NCBI GenBank assembly: GCA_003223645.1
Contig: QHVT01000010.1
Coordinates: 173,747-237,746, forward strand
Direction: 5' to 3'
Length of the DNA: 64,000 nucleotides
Origin: Acidobacteriota bacterium
GTDB taxonomy: Bacteria; Acidobacteriota; Thermoanaerobaculia; Gp7-AA8
Notes under the pieces: generated by a model
Database searches by the model: none
What the model saw: the letters and a program-made list of their open reading frames with translations, nothing else
What the model was told of the DNA's origin: nothing
Part shown: positions 30,687 through 40,600 of the stretch, one piece after another
Position numbering within the stretch: the stretch's first letter is position 1
Layout of the letters: each line of letters opens with the position of its first letter
Position numbers and translations under genes: made by a program

Positions 30687-30926
30687 TCACGCGTTCTCGT
30701 ACGCGCGCAAGAACTCGTCGCGATCGATGCGTGCTTGCGAAAGGATTGTGCGTAGCGTTGAACCTTTGATCCGGGCGTGATTCGGCATGGTGAGCGGTGT
30801 CGTCGTGCCGTCAACATTCAGGCGCTGCATCGAGATGTGCTCACGCTCGCGCACGATGGTGAAGCCGAGCGACTGCAGCGCGCGCACGACTCGCTGCTTC
30901 GGCGCGTCGATCGGAAACTTCGGCAT
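30687..30926 (-). CDS. hicA: HicA-like mRNA interferase toxin
   Basis: 79 residues: PKQRVVRALQSLGFTIVREREHISMQRL and TPLTMPNHARIKGSTLRTILSQARI follow the HicA double-stranded-RNA-binding-like pattern, with His in REHISM. Its ATG overlaps the TAA of the antitoxin gene by one base. Confidence 0.88.
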   Translation of the reverse strand: MPKFPIDAPKQRVVRALQSLGFTIVREREHISMQRLNVDGTTTPLTMPNHARIKGSTLRTILSQARIDRDEFLRAYENA

Positions 30927-31150
30927 TAACGCTCAACTTCGGCTTCCGCTACGAACGCTTCCAGCACGGGAGACTCGTCGTCGAGCACTTCCGCGCCGAA
31001 CGTCTCGATATGAAAGTCGATCGCCGATCTCACATCAGCGAGCGCCTCGTCATAGCTGTCGCCTTCGCCCACCACCACGCCCTTCAATCCCACGGGATAG
31101 GCCACGTACCCGTCGGGATGCTTCTCCACGATGACTTTGACTTGGCGCAT
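30926..31150 (-). CDS. hicB: HicB-like antitoxin
   Basis: 74 residues, the first gene of the pair: VIVEKHPDGYVAYPVGLKGVVVGEGDSYDEALADVRSAIDF has the partial RNase H fold of HicB. There is no C-terminal DNA-binding domain, so it is a short-form antitoxin. Confidence 0.87.
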   Translation of the reverse strand: MRQVKVIVEKHPDGYVAYPVGLKGVVVGEGDSYDEALADVRSAIDFHIETFGAEVLDDESPVLEAFVAEAEVER

Positions 31151-31155
31151 GGTTT

Positions 31156-31965
31156 TTACGACGCGTACTGTCGAACTTCCGCGATTCGTGACCGCAACTT
31201 CTCCGTGACGGCGATCCCGCGCAGCAGCGACGCGGTCTTCTCGAATTCGATGACCATCTCGTCGACGGCCAGAAAGCCGTTGCCGTTCATGATGCCGTCG
31301 AGGGCGTGGAGGAAGTGTTTCTCGATCGTCTTGTGCGCGCTGTCGCCGATGAACTCTTCCGCCACGGCGCGGATGCGCGCGGCGAGGTCGACTAACTCGC
31401 CATTTTCCGCGTCGGCGTCGCGGTTAAATTTTTTTTTTAACTGCACGAGCTCGCCGGTGATCATTCCGTAGAGGATTTTCGCGACGTCGAACGACGAGAG
31501 GTTCACCGCACGGCCGATGTCGGCGATGGAGCGGTGTCCGTCGATCTTCGTGATCAGCATCCACTCCTGCGGGTTCAGCGTCACCTGCTCGTGCCGGTTT
31601 TCGCGCGCCAGCAGCTCCGGCACATGTTCGACCGACGGGATCTTCTTCGACAGCACGCGCCATTCGTCGAGGCGGCGCGCTGCTTCCATCAGCAGGTTCG
31701 TGTTCGACTTCGTGATCGTCTGCCGGTCCGGCTCTTCGGCGGGCGAGAACTGAAACTCGCCCTGGTTCCAGATCGCCAGCGCGTAAATCGCTTCCTCGCC
31801 GATCAGATCGCCGACCAGCGCGTGCACCATCTGGCCATTTTTGAGATAGATGTAGCCACGGTCGCCATCGCGCGTGAGCGTGAACTTGCCGGTTTTGCCC
31901 GAGACGCTGACGAGTTGAATGATGTCGGGCAGCGGCAGTTCTTTGAGCGATCCCTGGAATGCCAT
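31156..31965 (-). CDS. DUF4388 protein (PATAN-like)
   Basis: 269 residues from ATG 31,965. The start (FQGSLKELPLPDIIQLVSVSGKTGKFTL, then GYIYLKNGQMVHALVGDLIGEEAIYALAIWNQGEF) is the DUF4388 domain, common in delta-proteobacterial and acidobacterial regulators. The rest is helical with a winged-helix-like segment (TLNPQEWMLITKIDGHRSIADIGRAVNLSSFDV). Probably a signalling adaptor; partner unknown. Confidence 0.85.
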   Translation of the reverse strand: MAFQGSLKELPLPDIIQLVSVSGKTGKFTLTRDGDRGYIYLKNGQMVHALVGDLIGEEAIYALAIWNQGEFQFSPAEEPDRQTITKSNTNLLMEAARRLDEWRVLSKKIPSVEHVPELLARENRHEQVTLNPQEWMLITKIDGHRSIADIGRAVNLSSFDVAKILYGMITGELVQLKKKFNRDADAENGELVDLAARIRAVAEEFIGDSAHKTIEKHFLHALDGIMNGNGFLAVDEMVIEFEKTASLLRGIAVTEKLRSRIAEVRQYAS

Positions 31966-32054
31966 GTTTTGGATTTTCTGCAACCGACGGCAGCCGCCGC
32001 ATTTAGCGGCCGTGCGTGGATGTTTCGGAAGCGTAACCCAGCGGTCTGGAACCG

Positions 32055-32513
32055 TCAAGAAGTGGACAATCTCTCTTCGCCGCGCCGCTCCACCGCGCTC
32101 AAAACCCACATTCCAAATGCCAAACCCGCCGCGATGCCGGTCGCGAGCCGCAGCGGGTTCGTGCTTTCGCGAAGCCGCACCAGCTGCGTCAATCCGTCGA
32201 TCGCCAGCGGCGTCACGGCGATGAACGCGATCGTCCGCATCACCCGCTCCGTCACGATCGGCAGCAGCCAGAACGCAATCAGCCCCGCGAGCAAACCCGC
32301 GTAAATCCCCACGCATCGCGCGCAGATCGGCATCGGCACGCCGAACAGATCGAGACATCGCGACGGGATGCCGTGACACATCAGGCGGAACACGAGACGC
32401 CACCGCATCGACGCGCCGTGCGCGATCGCCCACGAACAAACCATCGATGCCGAGAGGATCACGATCGGGATCGCGGAGACGACCGCCATCACGATCTTCG
32501 TGTCGCGCTTCAT
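32055..32513 (-). CDS. DUF2085 integral membrane protein
   Basis: 152 residues from MKRDTKIVMA. The motif CHGIPSRCLDLFGVPMPICARCVGIYAG is typical of DUF2085, with paired cysteines and four predicted membrane segments. The function is unknown. An arm of repeated GCAGAAA words lies just upstream. Confidence 0.88.
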   Translation of the reverse strand: MKRDTKIVMAVVSAIPIVILSASMVCSWAIAHGASMRWRLVFRLMCHGIPSRCLDLFGVPMPICARCVGIYAGLLAGLIAFWLLPIVTERVMRTIAFIAVTPLAIDGLTQLVRLRESTNPLRLATGIAAGLAFGMWVLSAVERRGEERLSTS

Positions 32514-32517
32514 CCGA

Positions 32518-32547
32518 AAGCAGAAAGCAAAAAGCAGAAAGCAGAAA
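32518..32547. repeat. tandem AGCAGAAA words
   Basis: AAGCAGAAAGCAAAAAGCAGAAAGCAGAAA; a single arm without an evident inverted partner. Confidence 0.7.
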
Positions 32548-32559
32548 TGCCCGCGAAGA

Positions 32560-33297
32560 TCACGCTCGCCGGAATTTGTAGGATTGCGCAAAGCCGTGCG
32601 CCATGATCAGGAACGACCAGAATCCCGTGAACACGACGCCGATGCAGAGCAACACGATGCCGAACCCGGCGATGAAGCGGGCGATGAAGTAGATGACGAT
32701 CGCCAGCAGGTAGTTGCCGATGTTGGCCTTGATGAAGGGCCAGATGCGCTCGCGGAATTCGAACGCGGCGCCGAAACGCTGTTCGACGATCGCGAAGAGC
32801 AGCGATGCCGGCAGGAAGAACGCGACGAGGAGCGCCACCGGCACGAGGAGACACGACAAACATCCCGTGAAGACGCCGGTGATCGCGCTGAGCGCATCGT
32901 TGTCGACGGCGTCTGACATGATCGACGGCACGACGAAGAACATCGCGAGGACGAAGAGCGGAATCACGTAGCAGAGGCCGACGGCGATGAGACGCGCGCC
33001 TTCACTGAAGAACTCGCTGAGGTCTTCCCATTCGGGGAGAGGAGTCTCGAGACCGGCAATCACGTTGCGCGTCACACGCGCGAGATAGCCGAAGATGAAG
33101 AACCAGCCGATGATGAAAAAGCCCGCGAGATAGAAGAGCCCGCCGACCAGGATCTTGGTCAGCCAGCGCGGATCTTCGAACACGTACGTGAACGGCTTGC
33201 CGAAATCGAAGCCGGGAGCCCGCGGCGTCTCCGGAGGAGGAGGCGGTGGCGGCGGCGGGGGCAACAGTTCAGCAGGCGCTGCGGGAACTTCACTCAT
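32560..33297 (-). CDS. DUF4013-like membrane protein
   Basis: 245 residues from MSEVPAAPAELL. After a proline run it has five to six membrane segments; WLTKILVGGLFYLAGFFIIGW, GYLARVTRNVIAGLETPLPEWEDLSEFF and ANIGNYLLAIVIYFIARFIAGFG match the DUF4013 pattern. Function unknown. Divergent from the TonB-like gene. Confidence 0.85.
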   Translation of the reverse strand: MSEVPAAPAELLPPPPPPPPPPETPRAPGFDFGKPFTYVFEDPRWLTKILVGGLFYLAGFFIIGWFFIFGYLARVTRNVIAGLETPLPEWEDLSEFFSEGARLIAVGLCYVIPLFVLAMFFVVPSIMSDAVDNDALSAITGVFTGCLSCLLVPVALLVAFFLPASLLFAIVEQRFGAAFEFRERIWPFIKANIGNYLLAIVIYFIARFIAGFGIVLLCIGVVFTGFWSFLIMAHGFAQSYKFRRA

Positions 33298-33382
33298 GGT
33301 GAAAGTGTACGGATTCCGCAACAGGAAGTTCCACGCGCGGAACTTGGAAGAAAGGCGTCGCGTCTAAACTTGTACTCGGCGC

Positions 33383-34345
33383 TTGCAAGAACAGATCGAT
33401 CTAGTTGTCGTCACGGAAGAAAAGCCGCAATCGCGCGGCATCAGCATCGCCATCGGCGTGTCGCTGGTGCTGCACGTGTTGCTGCTGATTCTGTTCGTGC
33501 GCGCGTATCGTCCGCGGCCGCCGGTCGCGTCCGACACTCCGATGGCGCGCTACGTCGAGCTGATCAGCCAGAACCCGCGGGAGAAGAAATTCACCGAGGC
33601 GCCGGGACCGAAGCTCGAACAGTCGCCGATTTCGGCCGCGCCGCTCTCGGACGCGAATCGCAGGGCGAGCATGCCGAATCCGACCGGCATGCAGCCGACG
33701 AAGCGTCCCGGTGAAGGCGGCGCAATCTACAACCCGCCGTCGAATCCCGCGCCGCGGGGACCGAGGCAGCCGCAAGCCGCGCCGCAACAGCAGCAACAGG
33801 TCGCCGGCGCGCCGTCGCAGTCGCAGCAGCCGCAACAGACCGTCGATCCGGATCGTTTGATTTATCGCGAGCGGACGTCGAAGTCCGCGTCGTCGTCCGG
33901 CAACAGCGTCGATTGGAATTCCGCATTGCGCGAAGTGAAAGTCGCCTCTCTCGGCGGCGGCGACAATCTCGACCTGGGACAACTGCAAGGCGGCGAAAAA
34001 GGATTCGCCGAACAGGGACCGATCTCGTTCGAGACCTCGTGGTTCGATTGGGGCCCGTACGCACAGTCGATGGTCAGCCGCATCCGCGTCAACTGGTACT
34101 CGGTCATGCCGGAGATCCTCCGCACCGGACTCAAAGGACAGGTCACGATCCGCTTCACGATTCACCGCGACGGCCACATCACGGACGTCGAGATGCTCAA
34201 GTCCTCCAGCGTCGATCCGTACGATTACGCCGCGAGAAAAGCCATCGAGCTTTCGTCCCCGCTCAAACCGCTGCCGGAAAATTTCCCTTACCCGAGCGAG
34301 CGCGTGACGTGTGCGTTTTTTTACAATATGGCCATCCCGGAGTAG
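33383..34345 (+). CDS. TonB-like energy-transducer family protein
   Basis: 320 residues from TTG 33,383. One N-terminal membrane helix (ISIAIGVSLVLHVLLLILFV), a long Pro/Gln-rich periplasmic linker (QPQAAPQQQQQVAGAPSQSQ) and a C-terminal domain (QSMVSRIRVNWYSVMPEI, LKGQVTIRFTIHRDGHITDV, SSSVDPYDYAARKAIELSSPL) of the TonB/TolA C-terminal fold. It would span the periplasm to drive or structure an outer-membrane partner. No ExbBD genes are next to it. Confidence 0.85.
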   Translation: MQEQIDLVVVTEEKPQSRGISIAIGVSLVLHVLLLILFVRAYRPRPPVASDTPMARYVELISQNPREKKFTEAPGPKLEQSPISAAPLSDANRRASMPNPTGMQPTKRPGEGGAIYNPPSNPAPRGPRQPQAAPQQQQQVAGAPSQSQQPQQTVDPDRLIYRERTSKSASSSGNSVDWNSALREVKVASLGGGDNLDLGQLQGGEKGFAEQGPISFETSWFDWGPYAQSMVSRIRVNWYSVMPEILRTGLKGQVTIRFTIHRDGHITDVEMLKSSSVDPYDYAARKAIELSSPLKPLPENFPYPSERVTCAFFYNMAIPE

Positions 34346-34355
34346 TCTCCCGGTC

Positions 34356-34820
34356 GTGCGCGACGTTGTCGTTCCCCGCTCCATCACCGCGCTCGCGCTG
34401 CTCGTAGTCACCATCGCGATCATCGCGATCACGGTCTGGATGTCCGGCCGCAGCTACGAGAATTTCGATCCGATTCCGTTCAGCGACTTGCGCCATCTCG
34501 CGCGGCGACTGGCCGCGCGTCCGATCTCGACGCAGCTCCTCGCCGTGATCGTGATGCCGGTGATCGCGAACGTGCTGCTGTTCGTTCCATGGGGCATGCT
34601 CGCGTTCATCGCGCTGTATCACGTCGACCGCCCGACGTTGCAGACGTACGTCCTCACGATCCTCCTCGGCTTCTCGTTCTCGCTCGCCATCGAAGCATGG
34701 CAGTACTTTCTTCCGTCGCGAGTGGCCGACGTCAACGACGTCATCTGGAACACCGCCGGCACGGTCGCCGGCGCGTTATTGGGGCACGCACGGCTGCGGG
34801 TGCGGTTCGAGTTCGATTGA
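34356..34820 (+). CDS. VanZ-family membrane protein
   Basis: 154 residues from GTG 34,356. Membrane helices plus the VanZ core: FDPIPFSDLRHLARR, ANVLLFVPWGMLAF, FSFSLAIEAWQYFLPSRVADVNDVIWNTAG. Family members are linked to teicoplanin resistance or simply conserved; the role here is unknown. It lies 10 nt downstream of the TonB-like gene. Confidence 0.88.
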   Translation: MRDVVVPRSITALALLVVTIAIIAITVWMSGRSYENFDPIPFSDLRHLARRLAARPISTQLLAVIVMPVIANVLLFVPWGMLAFIALYHVDRPTLQTYVLTILLGFSFSLAIEAWQYFLPSRVADVNDVIWNTAGTVAGALLGHARLRVRFEFD

Positions 34821-34903
34821 GCGGTTGCGCAGTTACGCGGTCGCGCGGTCGCGCAGCTCTCGGTGCCCCCGCGCAACCGCGTGACCGAGCAACCGCGCAA
34901 CCC
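34820..34903. repeat. palindromic octamer-repeat element (GCGGTTGC family), second copy
   Basis: GCGGTTGCGCAGTTACGCGG ... CCGCGCAACCGCGTGACCGA ... GCGCAACC; it begins at the stop of the VanZ gene. Confidence 0.92.
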
Positions 34904-34918
34904 CGGTACAATCCCCCC

Positions 34919-36592
34919 ATGCTTCCCGAGCTCAGGACGATCGAGCCGCAGCTCAAGCAGATCCTTTACGGCTGCGTCGAGCACGTGCAGGCCACGAAGG
35001 CCGCGCTGTATCTCTCGACCTCGCACGATCTCAACGAGAAGCGCTACGAGCTCGTCACGCACTATCAGTACAACCCCGCCGACCGCAAGGTCGTGAATGC
35101 GAACGACGATCTCGTCGATCGTCTCGCGGTGAAGCGGATGCCGTTCTTCATCAACGGCCTCAGCACCGATCAGCGGCTCGCGGAGATTCTCTTCAGCCAG
35201 GGCAACGACCGCATTCTCGCCGCGCCGCTCTTCTCGCGCGGACGGATGATCGGCTTCATCGACATGCGCGACAAAGCGGGGAAGAAACCGTTCGCGCCGC
35301 AGGACGTCGATGCCGCGCGCAAGATCGCCGACGAAATGCTGGGCGTGCTCGCCTCGCACAAACTGTTCGGCATCGGACCGGTGACGCTCGTCGACGAGCC
35401 GACGCCGCGGCGCGGCACGCTCAGCGGAGCGCAGCCGCTGCCGAACATCGTCACGCCCTCTCCTTCTCCGTCGGCTCCCGCGGTCACGCCCGGGCAGGTC
35501 TTCAGTCCCGAGGCGACACGCGTGGTCGAAGCGGCGCGGCAGTATTTGATGCGACGGCAGCACGCAGCGGCGACGCAGACGGGAAAGCGTTTGCTCGGCG
35601 AGAGCGACATCGAAGTCGTGAAATTGCTGCTGCCGTCCGCGCTCGCGATTCCGGGCGCGGCGGTCGTGAGCCTCACCGCGGTCGGACAGCTCAACAATCC
35701 GCAGGCCGTTGTCGCCCTGGCAACGGTTGCCGACGATGCGCTGGACATGCTGCTGCAACACGTGCAGGCGTGGCTGCAGCGCGCGAATCAGCCGCACATG
35801 ACCGTGCGTCCGCAGATCGCATATCCGTTCGGCGCGCAGGCCGTCGACGTCTCCGCGGCCGGCATCAGCACGATCATCAGCGCGCCGCTGAATCCGCAGT
35901 CGATCGACGGACTCGTGCTCACTGTCGCATTCGAGCGCACTCCCGAAGCGAATGCGCAGCGCGCGCTGCAAGTGTTCCTCAAGCAGGTCGAGCCGGCCGT
36001 CGAGTCGGTGCTGGCCTCGAGCTCCGGACGCGGCGATCGCTTCGCGCTCGCCGAACAACTGCTCGAGCCCGACTTCAAAAAATATCCCGAGCTCGCCGCG
36101 CACGTGCGCGAGGTGGCGATGATGGCGCAGCGCTTCGCGCGCACTCTCGAACTGCCGCCGACGCAGGTCGAGACCGTGCGCATCGCCGCGCTCGTGCACG
36201 ACGTCGGCATGCGCCTCCTCGACTACGACCGCCTCTACCGCAAAGCGAACATGAGCGCCGAGGAGAAGCGAGGGATTGCGGAACACCCGCTGGTGGGCGC
36301 CGCGCTCGTCGAGCCGCTCCTCGGCAGCGAAGTCGCGCAGGCCGTCCTCCGCCATCACGAACGCTTCGACGGCAAGGGCTACCCGAGCCGCCAGAGCGGA
36401 CAACAGATCCCGATCGCGGCGCGCATCATTTCCATCGTCGACGGCTGGATCACGATGACGTCGCGCGACTCGTATCAGCCCGCGATGTCACGCGAGCAGG
36501 CGGTGACGAAGTTGCGGGAAGGCGCGGGCACGCAGTGGGACGCCGCGTTAGTTGACAGGTTCCTGCGCGCGCTGCCGGAATTGCTCGCGTAA
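34919..36592 (+). CDS. GAF-like plus HD (HD-GYP type) phosphohydrolase-family protein
   Basis: 557 residues from ATG 34,919. Residues ~10-150 are a GAF-like sensor (DRILAAPLFSRGRMIGFIDMRD), followed by a Pro/Ser linker, a second GAF-like part, and from ~395 an HD domain with HD in ALVHDVGMRL (~424) and RHHERFDGKGYPSRQSG (~478), the GYP signature of c-di-GMP phosphodiesterases. The usual K after HDxG is replaced by M. It probably degrades c-di-GMP. Confidence 0.88.
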   Translation: MLPELRTIEPQLKQILYGCVEHVQATKAALYLSTSHDLNEKRYELVTHYQYNPADRKVVNANDDLVDRLAVKRMPFFINGLSTDQRLAEILFSQGNDRILAAPLFSRGRMIGFIDMRDKAGKKPFAPQDVDAARKIADEMLGVLASHKLFGIGPVTLVDEPTPRRGTLSGAQPLPNIVTPSPSPSAPAVTPGQVFSPEATRVVEAARQYLMRRQHAAATQTGKRLLGESDIEVVKLLLPSALAIPGAAVVSLTAVGQLNNPQAVVALATVADDALDMLLQHVQAWLQRANQPHMTVRPQIAYPFGAQAVDVSAAGISTIISAPLNPQSIDGLVLTVAFERTPEANAQRALQVFLKQVEPAVESVLASSSGRGDRFALAEQLLEPDFKKYPELAAHVREVAMMAQRFARTLELPPTQVETVRIAALVHDVGMRLLDYDRLYRKANMSAEEKRGIAEHPLVGAALVEPLLGSEVAQAVLRHHERFDGKGYPSRQSGQQIPIAARIISIVDGWITMTSRDSYQPAMSREQAVTKLREGAGTQWDAALVDRFLRALPELLA

Positions 36593-36674
36593 CAGTCCTT
36601 TGGACTGCGGCGGCTGCGCCGCCGCTTTTTTACACGTATACAAAAGCGGCAGCGTAGCTGCCGCAGTCCAAAGA
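36592..36674. terminator. palindromic element with terminator-like hairpin (TGGACTGCGGCGGC family)
   Basis: TTTGGACTGCGGCGGC ... GCCGCCGCTTTTTT forms a GC hairpin followed by six T, and the outer arms pair with AAAAGCGGCAGC ... CTGCCGCAGTCCAAAG. It lies directly after the HD gene stop. A related hairpin is at 63,630. Confidence 0.8.
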
Positions 36675-36738
36675 AACCCTCCCCCGCCCCTTCACGTACA
36701 ATCGCGCGGACGTCTTCGTCCAATTTAAGGAGAAAACC

Positions 36739-37503
36739 ATGCAAAAACGCTCTCTCTTCACCCTCGCGGTAGCGCTGCTCGTGTCGCTGTCCGCGTTTGC
36801 CGCAGACCTCACCGTCGACGAGATCATCGCCAAGAACTTCGACGCCATGGGCGGCAAGGACAAGCTGGCGGCCATGAAGTCCGTCCGCTTCACCGGCAAG
36901 ATGTCGATGGGCCCGATGGAAGCCCCGATCTCGATGACGAAAAAGCGTCCCGAGATGATGCGCCTCGACTTCACGATCCAGGGCATGACCGGCACGCAGG
37001 CCTTCGACGGCACGAACGGCTGGGTGGTGATGCCGTTCCTCGGCAAGAAAGACCCCGAGGCCATGAACGCGGATCAGTTGAAAGAAGCGAAGGAAGAAGC
37101 GGACTTCGACGGACCGACCTGGAACTACAAGGACAAGGGCAACAAGGTCGAGCTCCTCGGCAAGGCCGACATCGAAGGCACGCCCGCGTACAAGCTGAAG
37201 ATCACGACCAAGGCCGGCACCGAGTCGACCGTGTACATCGACGCCGACTCATTCCTCGAAGTGAAGTCCGAGTCGAAGCGCACCGTGCAAGGCCAGGAAG
37301 TCGAGAGCGAGACGACCCTCGGCAACTATCAGGAGTTCGGCGGCATCATGTTCCCGACCTCGATGGAGATGAAAGCCAAGGGCGCGCCGGGAGCACAAAC
37401 CATCACGATCGAAAAAGTCGAGATCAACCCCGCCGTCGCCGACGACACGTTCAAGATGCCGGCGGCCAAGAAGGCGGAAGAGAAGCCGGCGGCGAAGCAG
37501 TAA
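36739..37503 (+). CDS. secreted LolA-like / outer-membrane lipoprotein-sorting-type protein
   Basis: 254 residues with AAGGAG upstream of the ATG. Signal peptide (FTLAVALLVSLSAFAA), then a single beta-rich domain: LTVDEIIAKNFDAMGGKDKLAAMKSVRFTGK, KRPEMMRLDFTIQG, TQAFDGTNGWVVMPF and YKLKITTKAGTESTVYIDADSF. Resembles LolA/LolB-fold periplasmic proteins; cargo unknown. The C-terminus is Lys/Ala-rich. Confidence 0.8.
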   Translation: MQKRSLFTLAVALLVSLSAFAADLTVDEIIAKNFDAMGGKDKLAAMKSVRFTGKMSMGPMEAPISMTKKRPEMMRLDFTIQGMTGTQAFDGTNGWVVMPFLGKKDPEAMNADQLKEAKEEADFDGPTWNYKDKGNKVELLGKADIEGTPAYKLKITTKAGTESTVYIDADSFLEVKSESKRTVQGQEVESETTLGNYQEFGGIMFPTSMEMKAKGAPGAQTITIEKVEINPAVADDTFKMPAAKKAEEKPAAKQ

Positions 37504-37580
37504 CTCGCGGTTACGCGGTTGCGCGGTCACTCGGTTGCGCGGTAGTCCTCTCGCCGCGCAACTGCGCGACCGCGCAACCT
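37503..37580. repeat. palindromic octamer-repeat element (GCGGTTGC family), third copy
   Basis: CGCGGTTACGCGGTTGCGCGG ... CGCGCAACTGCGCGACCGCGCAACC; it starts at the stop of the LolA-like gene. Confidence 0.92.
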
Positions 37581-37609
37581 TTTTGTTCAACACAAAGGAG
37601 CGCCAAACC

Positions 37610-40600
37610 TTGCGAAAAGGCTTCGCAATCTTCACCCTTCTGACAACACTGCCCCTCCTCGCCGCCGATGACGCGCCGAAGCTCGACTCGTCGACGCTCG
37701 GCGGACTTCGCGCGCGCTCGATCGGGCCGGCGGTGATGGGCGGACGCATCGCCGCGATCGACGGCACCGCCGACTCGCCGTCGACGATCTACATCGGCGC
37801 GGCGGGCGGCGGCGTCTGGAAGTCGACCGACAACGGCACGTCGTTCAAGCCGGTGTTCGATGAGAACACGCAGTCGATCGGCGCGATCGCCATCGACAAA
37901 GCGAATCCGCAGACGGTGTGGGTCGGCACGGGCGAGTCATGGATGCGCAACAGCGTGTCCGTCGGCACGGGCGTGTACAAGACGACCGACGGCGGCGCGA
38001 CGTGGAACAACGCCGGCCTCGCCGACTCCGAGCACATCGCGCGCATCGCCGTCGATCCGAAGAAATCCGACACCGTGTTCGTCTGCGCGACGGGCCACGC
38101 CTGGAACGCGAACGAAGAGCGCGGCGTCTTCCGCACGACCGACGGCGGCAAGACCTGGAAGAAAGTCCTCTACGTCGATGCCAACACCGGCTGCTCGGAC
38201 GTCAGCATCGATCCCGGCGATCCCTCCATTCTTTATGCAGGCATGTGGGACTTCCGCCGCCAGCCGGACTTCTTCCGTTCCGGCGGTCCGGGGAGCGGCC
38301 TCTATCGCAGCAAGGACGGCGGCGAAACGTGGCAGCGTCTGACGCAGGGCCTGCCGGCCGGACAACTCGGCCGCATCGCCATCGGCGTTGCGCCGTCGCG
38401 TCCGTCGACGGTCTACGCGCTCGTCGAGGCGAAGAAGACCGCGCTCTATCGCTCCGACGACGTCGGCGAGCACTGGCGCGAGACCAACGACTCGTTCAAC
38501 GTGCAGGTGCGTCCGTTCTACTTCGCCAACGTCGTCGTCGATCCGAAGGACTACAACCGCGTCTACAAGCCGGGCTTCATGCTGACGTTCAGCGACGACG
38601 GCGGAAAGTCGTTCTCCGGCTCGATCATGGGCGGCAGCAACGTCCATCCCGATTATCACGCGCTCTGGATCAACCCGCGCGACCCGAACATGATGCTCTG
38701 CGGCACCGACGGCGGCGTGTATCAGTCGTTCGACAAGGCGCAGCGCTGGCGCTATCTCAACGTGCTGCCGGTCGCGCAGTTCTACCACGTCAACTACGAC
38801 ATGGACGTGCCGTACAACGTGTACGGCGGACTGCAGGACAACGGCACGTGGATGGGACCGTCGCAGTATCCGGGCGGCATCAGCAATCACCAGTGGCGCA
38901 CCATCGGCGGCGGCGACGGATTCGCCGTCACGACCGATTCGAACGACGAGGACTACGTTTACGTCGAGTCGCAGGGCGGCCGCATCGTGCGCTTCACGCG
39001 CTCGACCGGCGAGTCGAAAGAGGTGTATCCGTTCGCGAAGCAGGACGAGTCGAAGCTGCGCTTCAACTGGAACACGCCGATCTACGCGAGCCCCACGCAA
39101 AAGGGCACGATCTACCTCGGCGCGCAGTATCTGATGCGCTCGCGCGATCGCGGCGAGTCGTGGGAGCGGATCTCTCCCGACCTCACGACGAATGATCAGA
39201 ACCGGCAGAAGCAGCTGCAGTCCGGCGGCTTGTCGATCGACAACTCCAGCGCCGAAAACTACACGACCATCATCACGATCTCGGAGTCGGTGAAGAACCC
39301 GAACGTCATCTGGGTCGGCACCGACGACGGCAACGTGCAGGTCACGCGCGACGGCGGCAAGTCGTGGACGAACGTCTCCGCGAACGCGACCGGCGTCCCC
39401 GCGCACACGTGGGTCTCGCGCGTCGACGCATCGCACGTCGACGACAACACCGCGTACGTCACGTTCGACGGCCATCGCACCGGCGACATGAAGACGTACG
39501 TCTATCGCACCCGCGACGGCGGCAAGACGTTCGAGGCGCTGTCGACGGCCGACGTGAAGGGGTACGCGCAGGTGATTCGCGAAGATCTCGTGAATCCCGA
39601 TCTTCTCTTCCTCGGCACGGAGGCCGGTCTCTACATCTCCGTCGACGGCGGCAAGAGCTTCGCGCAGTTCAAGGAAAACTTCCCGCCCGTGCCGGTGTAC
39701 GACGTGCAGATTCACAAGCGCGACGCCGACGCCATCATCGCCACGCACGGACGCGGTCTCTACATCATCGACGACATCACGCCGCTGCGCGGCCTCACCG
39801 CCGATGCGCTGGCGAAGGACGTCGTGATGCTGCCATCGCGGCCGTCGAAGCTCGCGATTCCGGCGTTCGGCGGCGCGAGCGAAGGCGATGATTTGTTCGT
39901 CGCCGGCGCGACCGACGACGTTGCTTCGATTTCGTACTACCTGAAAAAGCGCCACGTCGTCGGCGACTCGAAAGTCGAGATCTACGACGCCGACGGCAAG
40001 CTGCTTTCCACGATTCCGGCCGGCAAGCGCCGCGGCATCAACCGCGTCGACTGGCAGATGCGCCTCAAGGCGCCGAAGATGCCGGCCGGCAACTCGGTCG
40101 TCCTCTCCGGAGGCGCCTTCAACGGTCCGCGCGCGCCGGCCGGTAAGTACACGGTGAAGCTGATCAAAGGGAAAGAGACGTACACGACGACGCTCGAGCT
40201 CGTGCCCGACTCGCGCGCGACGTACACCGCCGAAGATCGCACGCTGCAGCAGAAAACCGCGCGCCGCTTGTACGACATGCTCGCCGACTTCACGTTCCTC
40301 ACCGAGCGCGTGCGCGTGCTGCGCGATCAGGCGAACGCGCGCGCCGAGAAGTTGAGCGGCGCGGACAAGAAGCACCTCACCGACTACGCGGCGAAGCTCG
40401 ACTCGACGTACAAGACGCTCGTCGCCACCGGCGAAGGCGGATGGCTGTCGGGTGAAGAGCAGCTGCGCGAGCGCATCGGCGCGCTCTACGGCGCGGTCAA
40501 CAGCTTCGACGGACGCCCGACCGCATCGCAGATCGCGGAAGCGGACGTCGTGGCGAAAGAGCTCGAGAAAAAAGCGGCGTGGTTCACCGACGCGACGAAA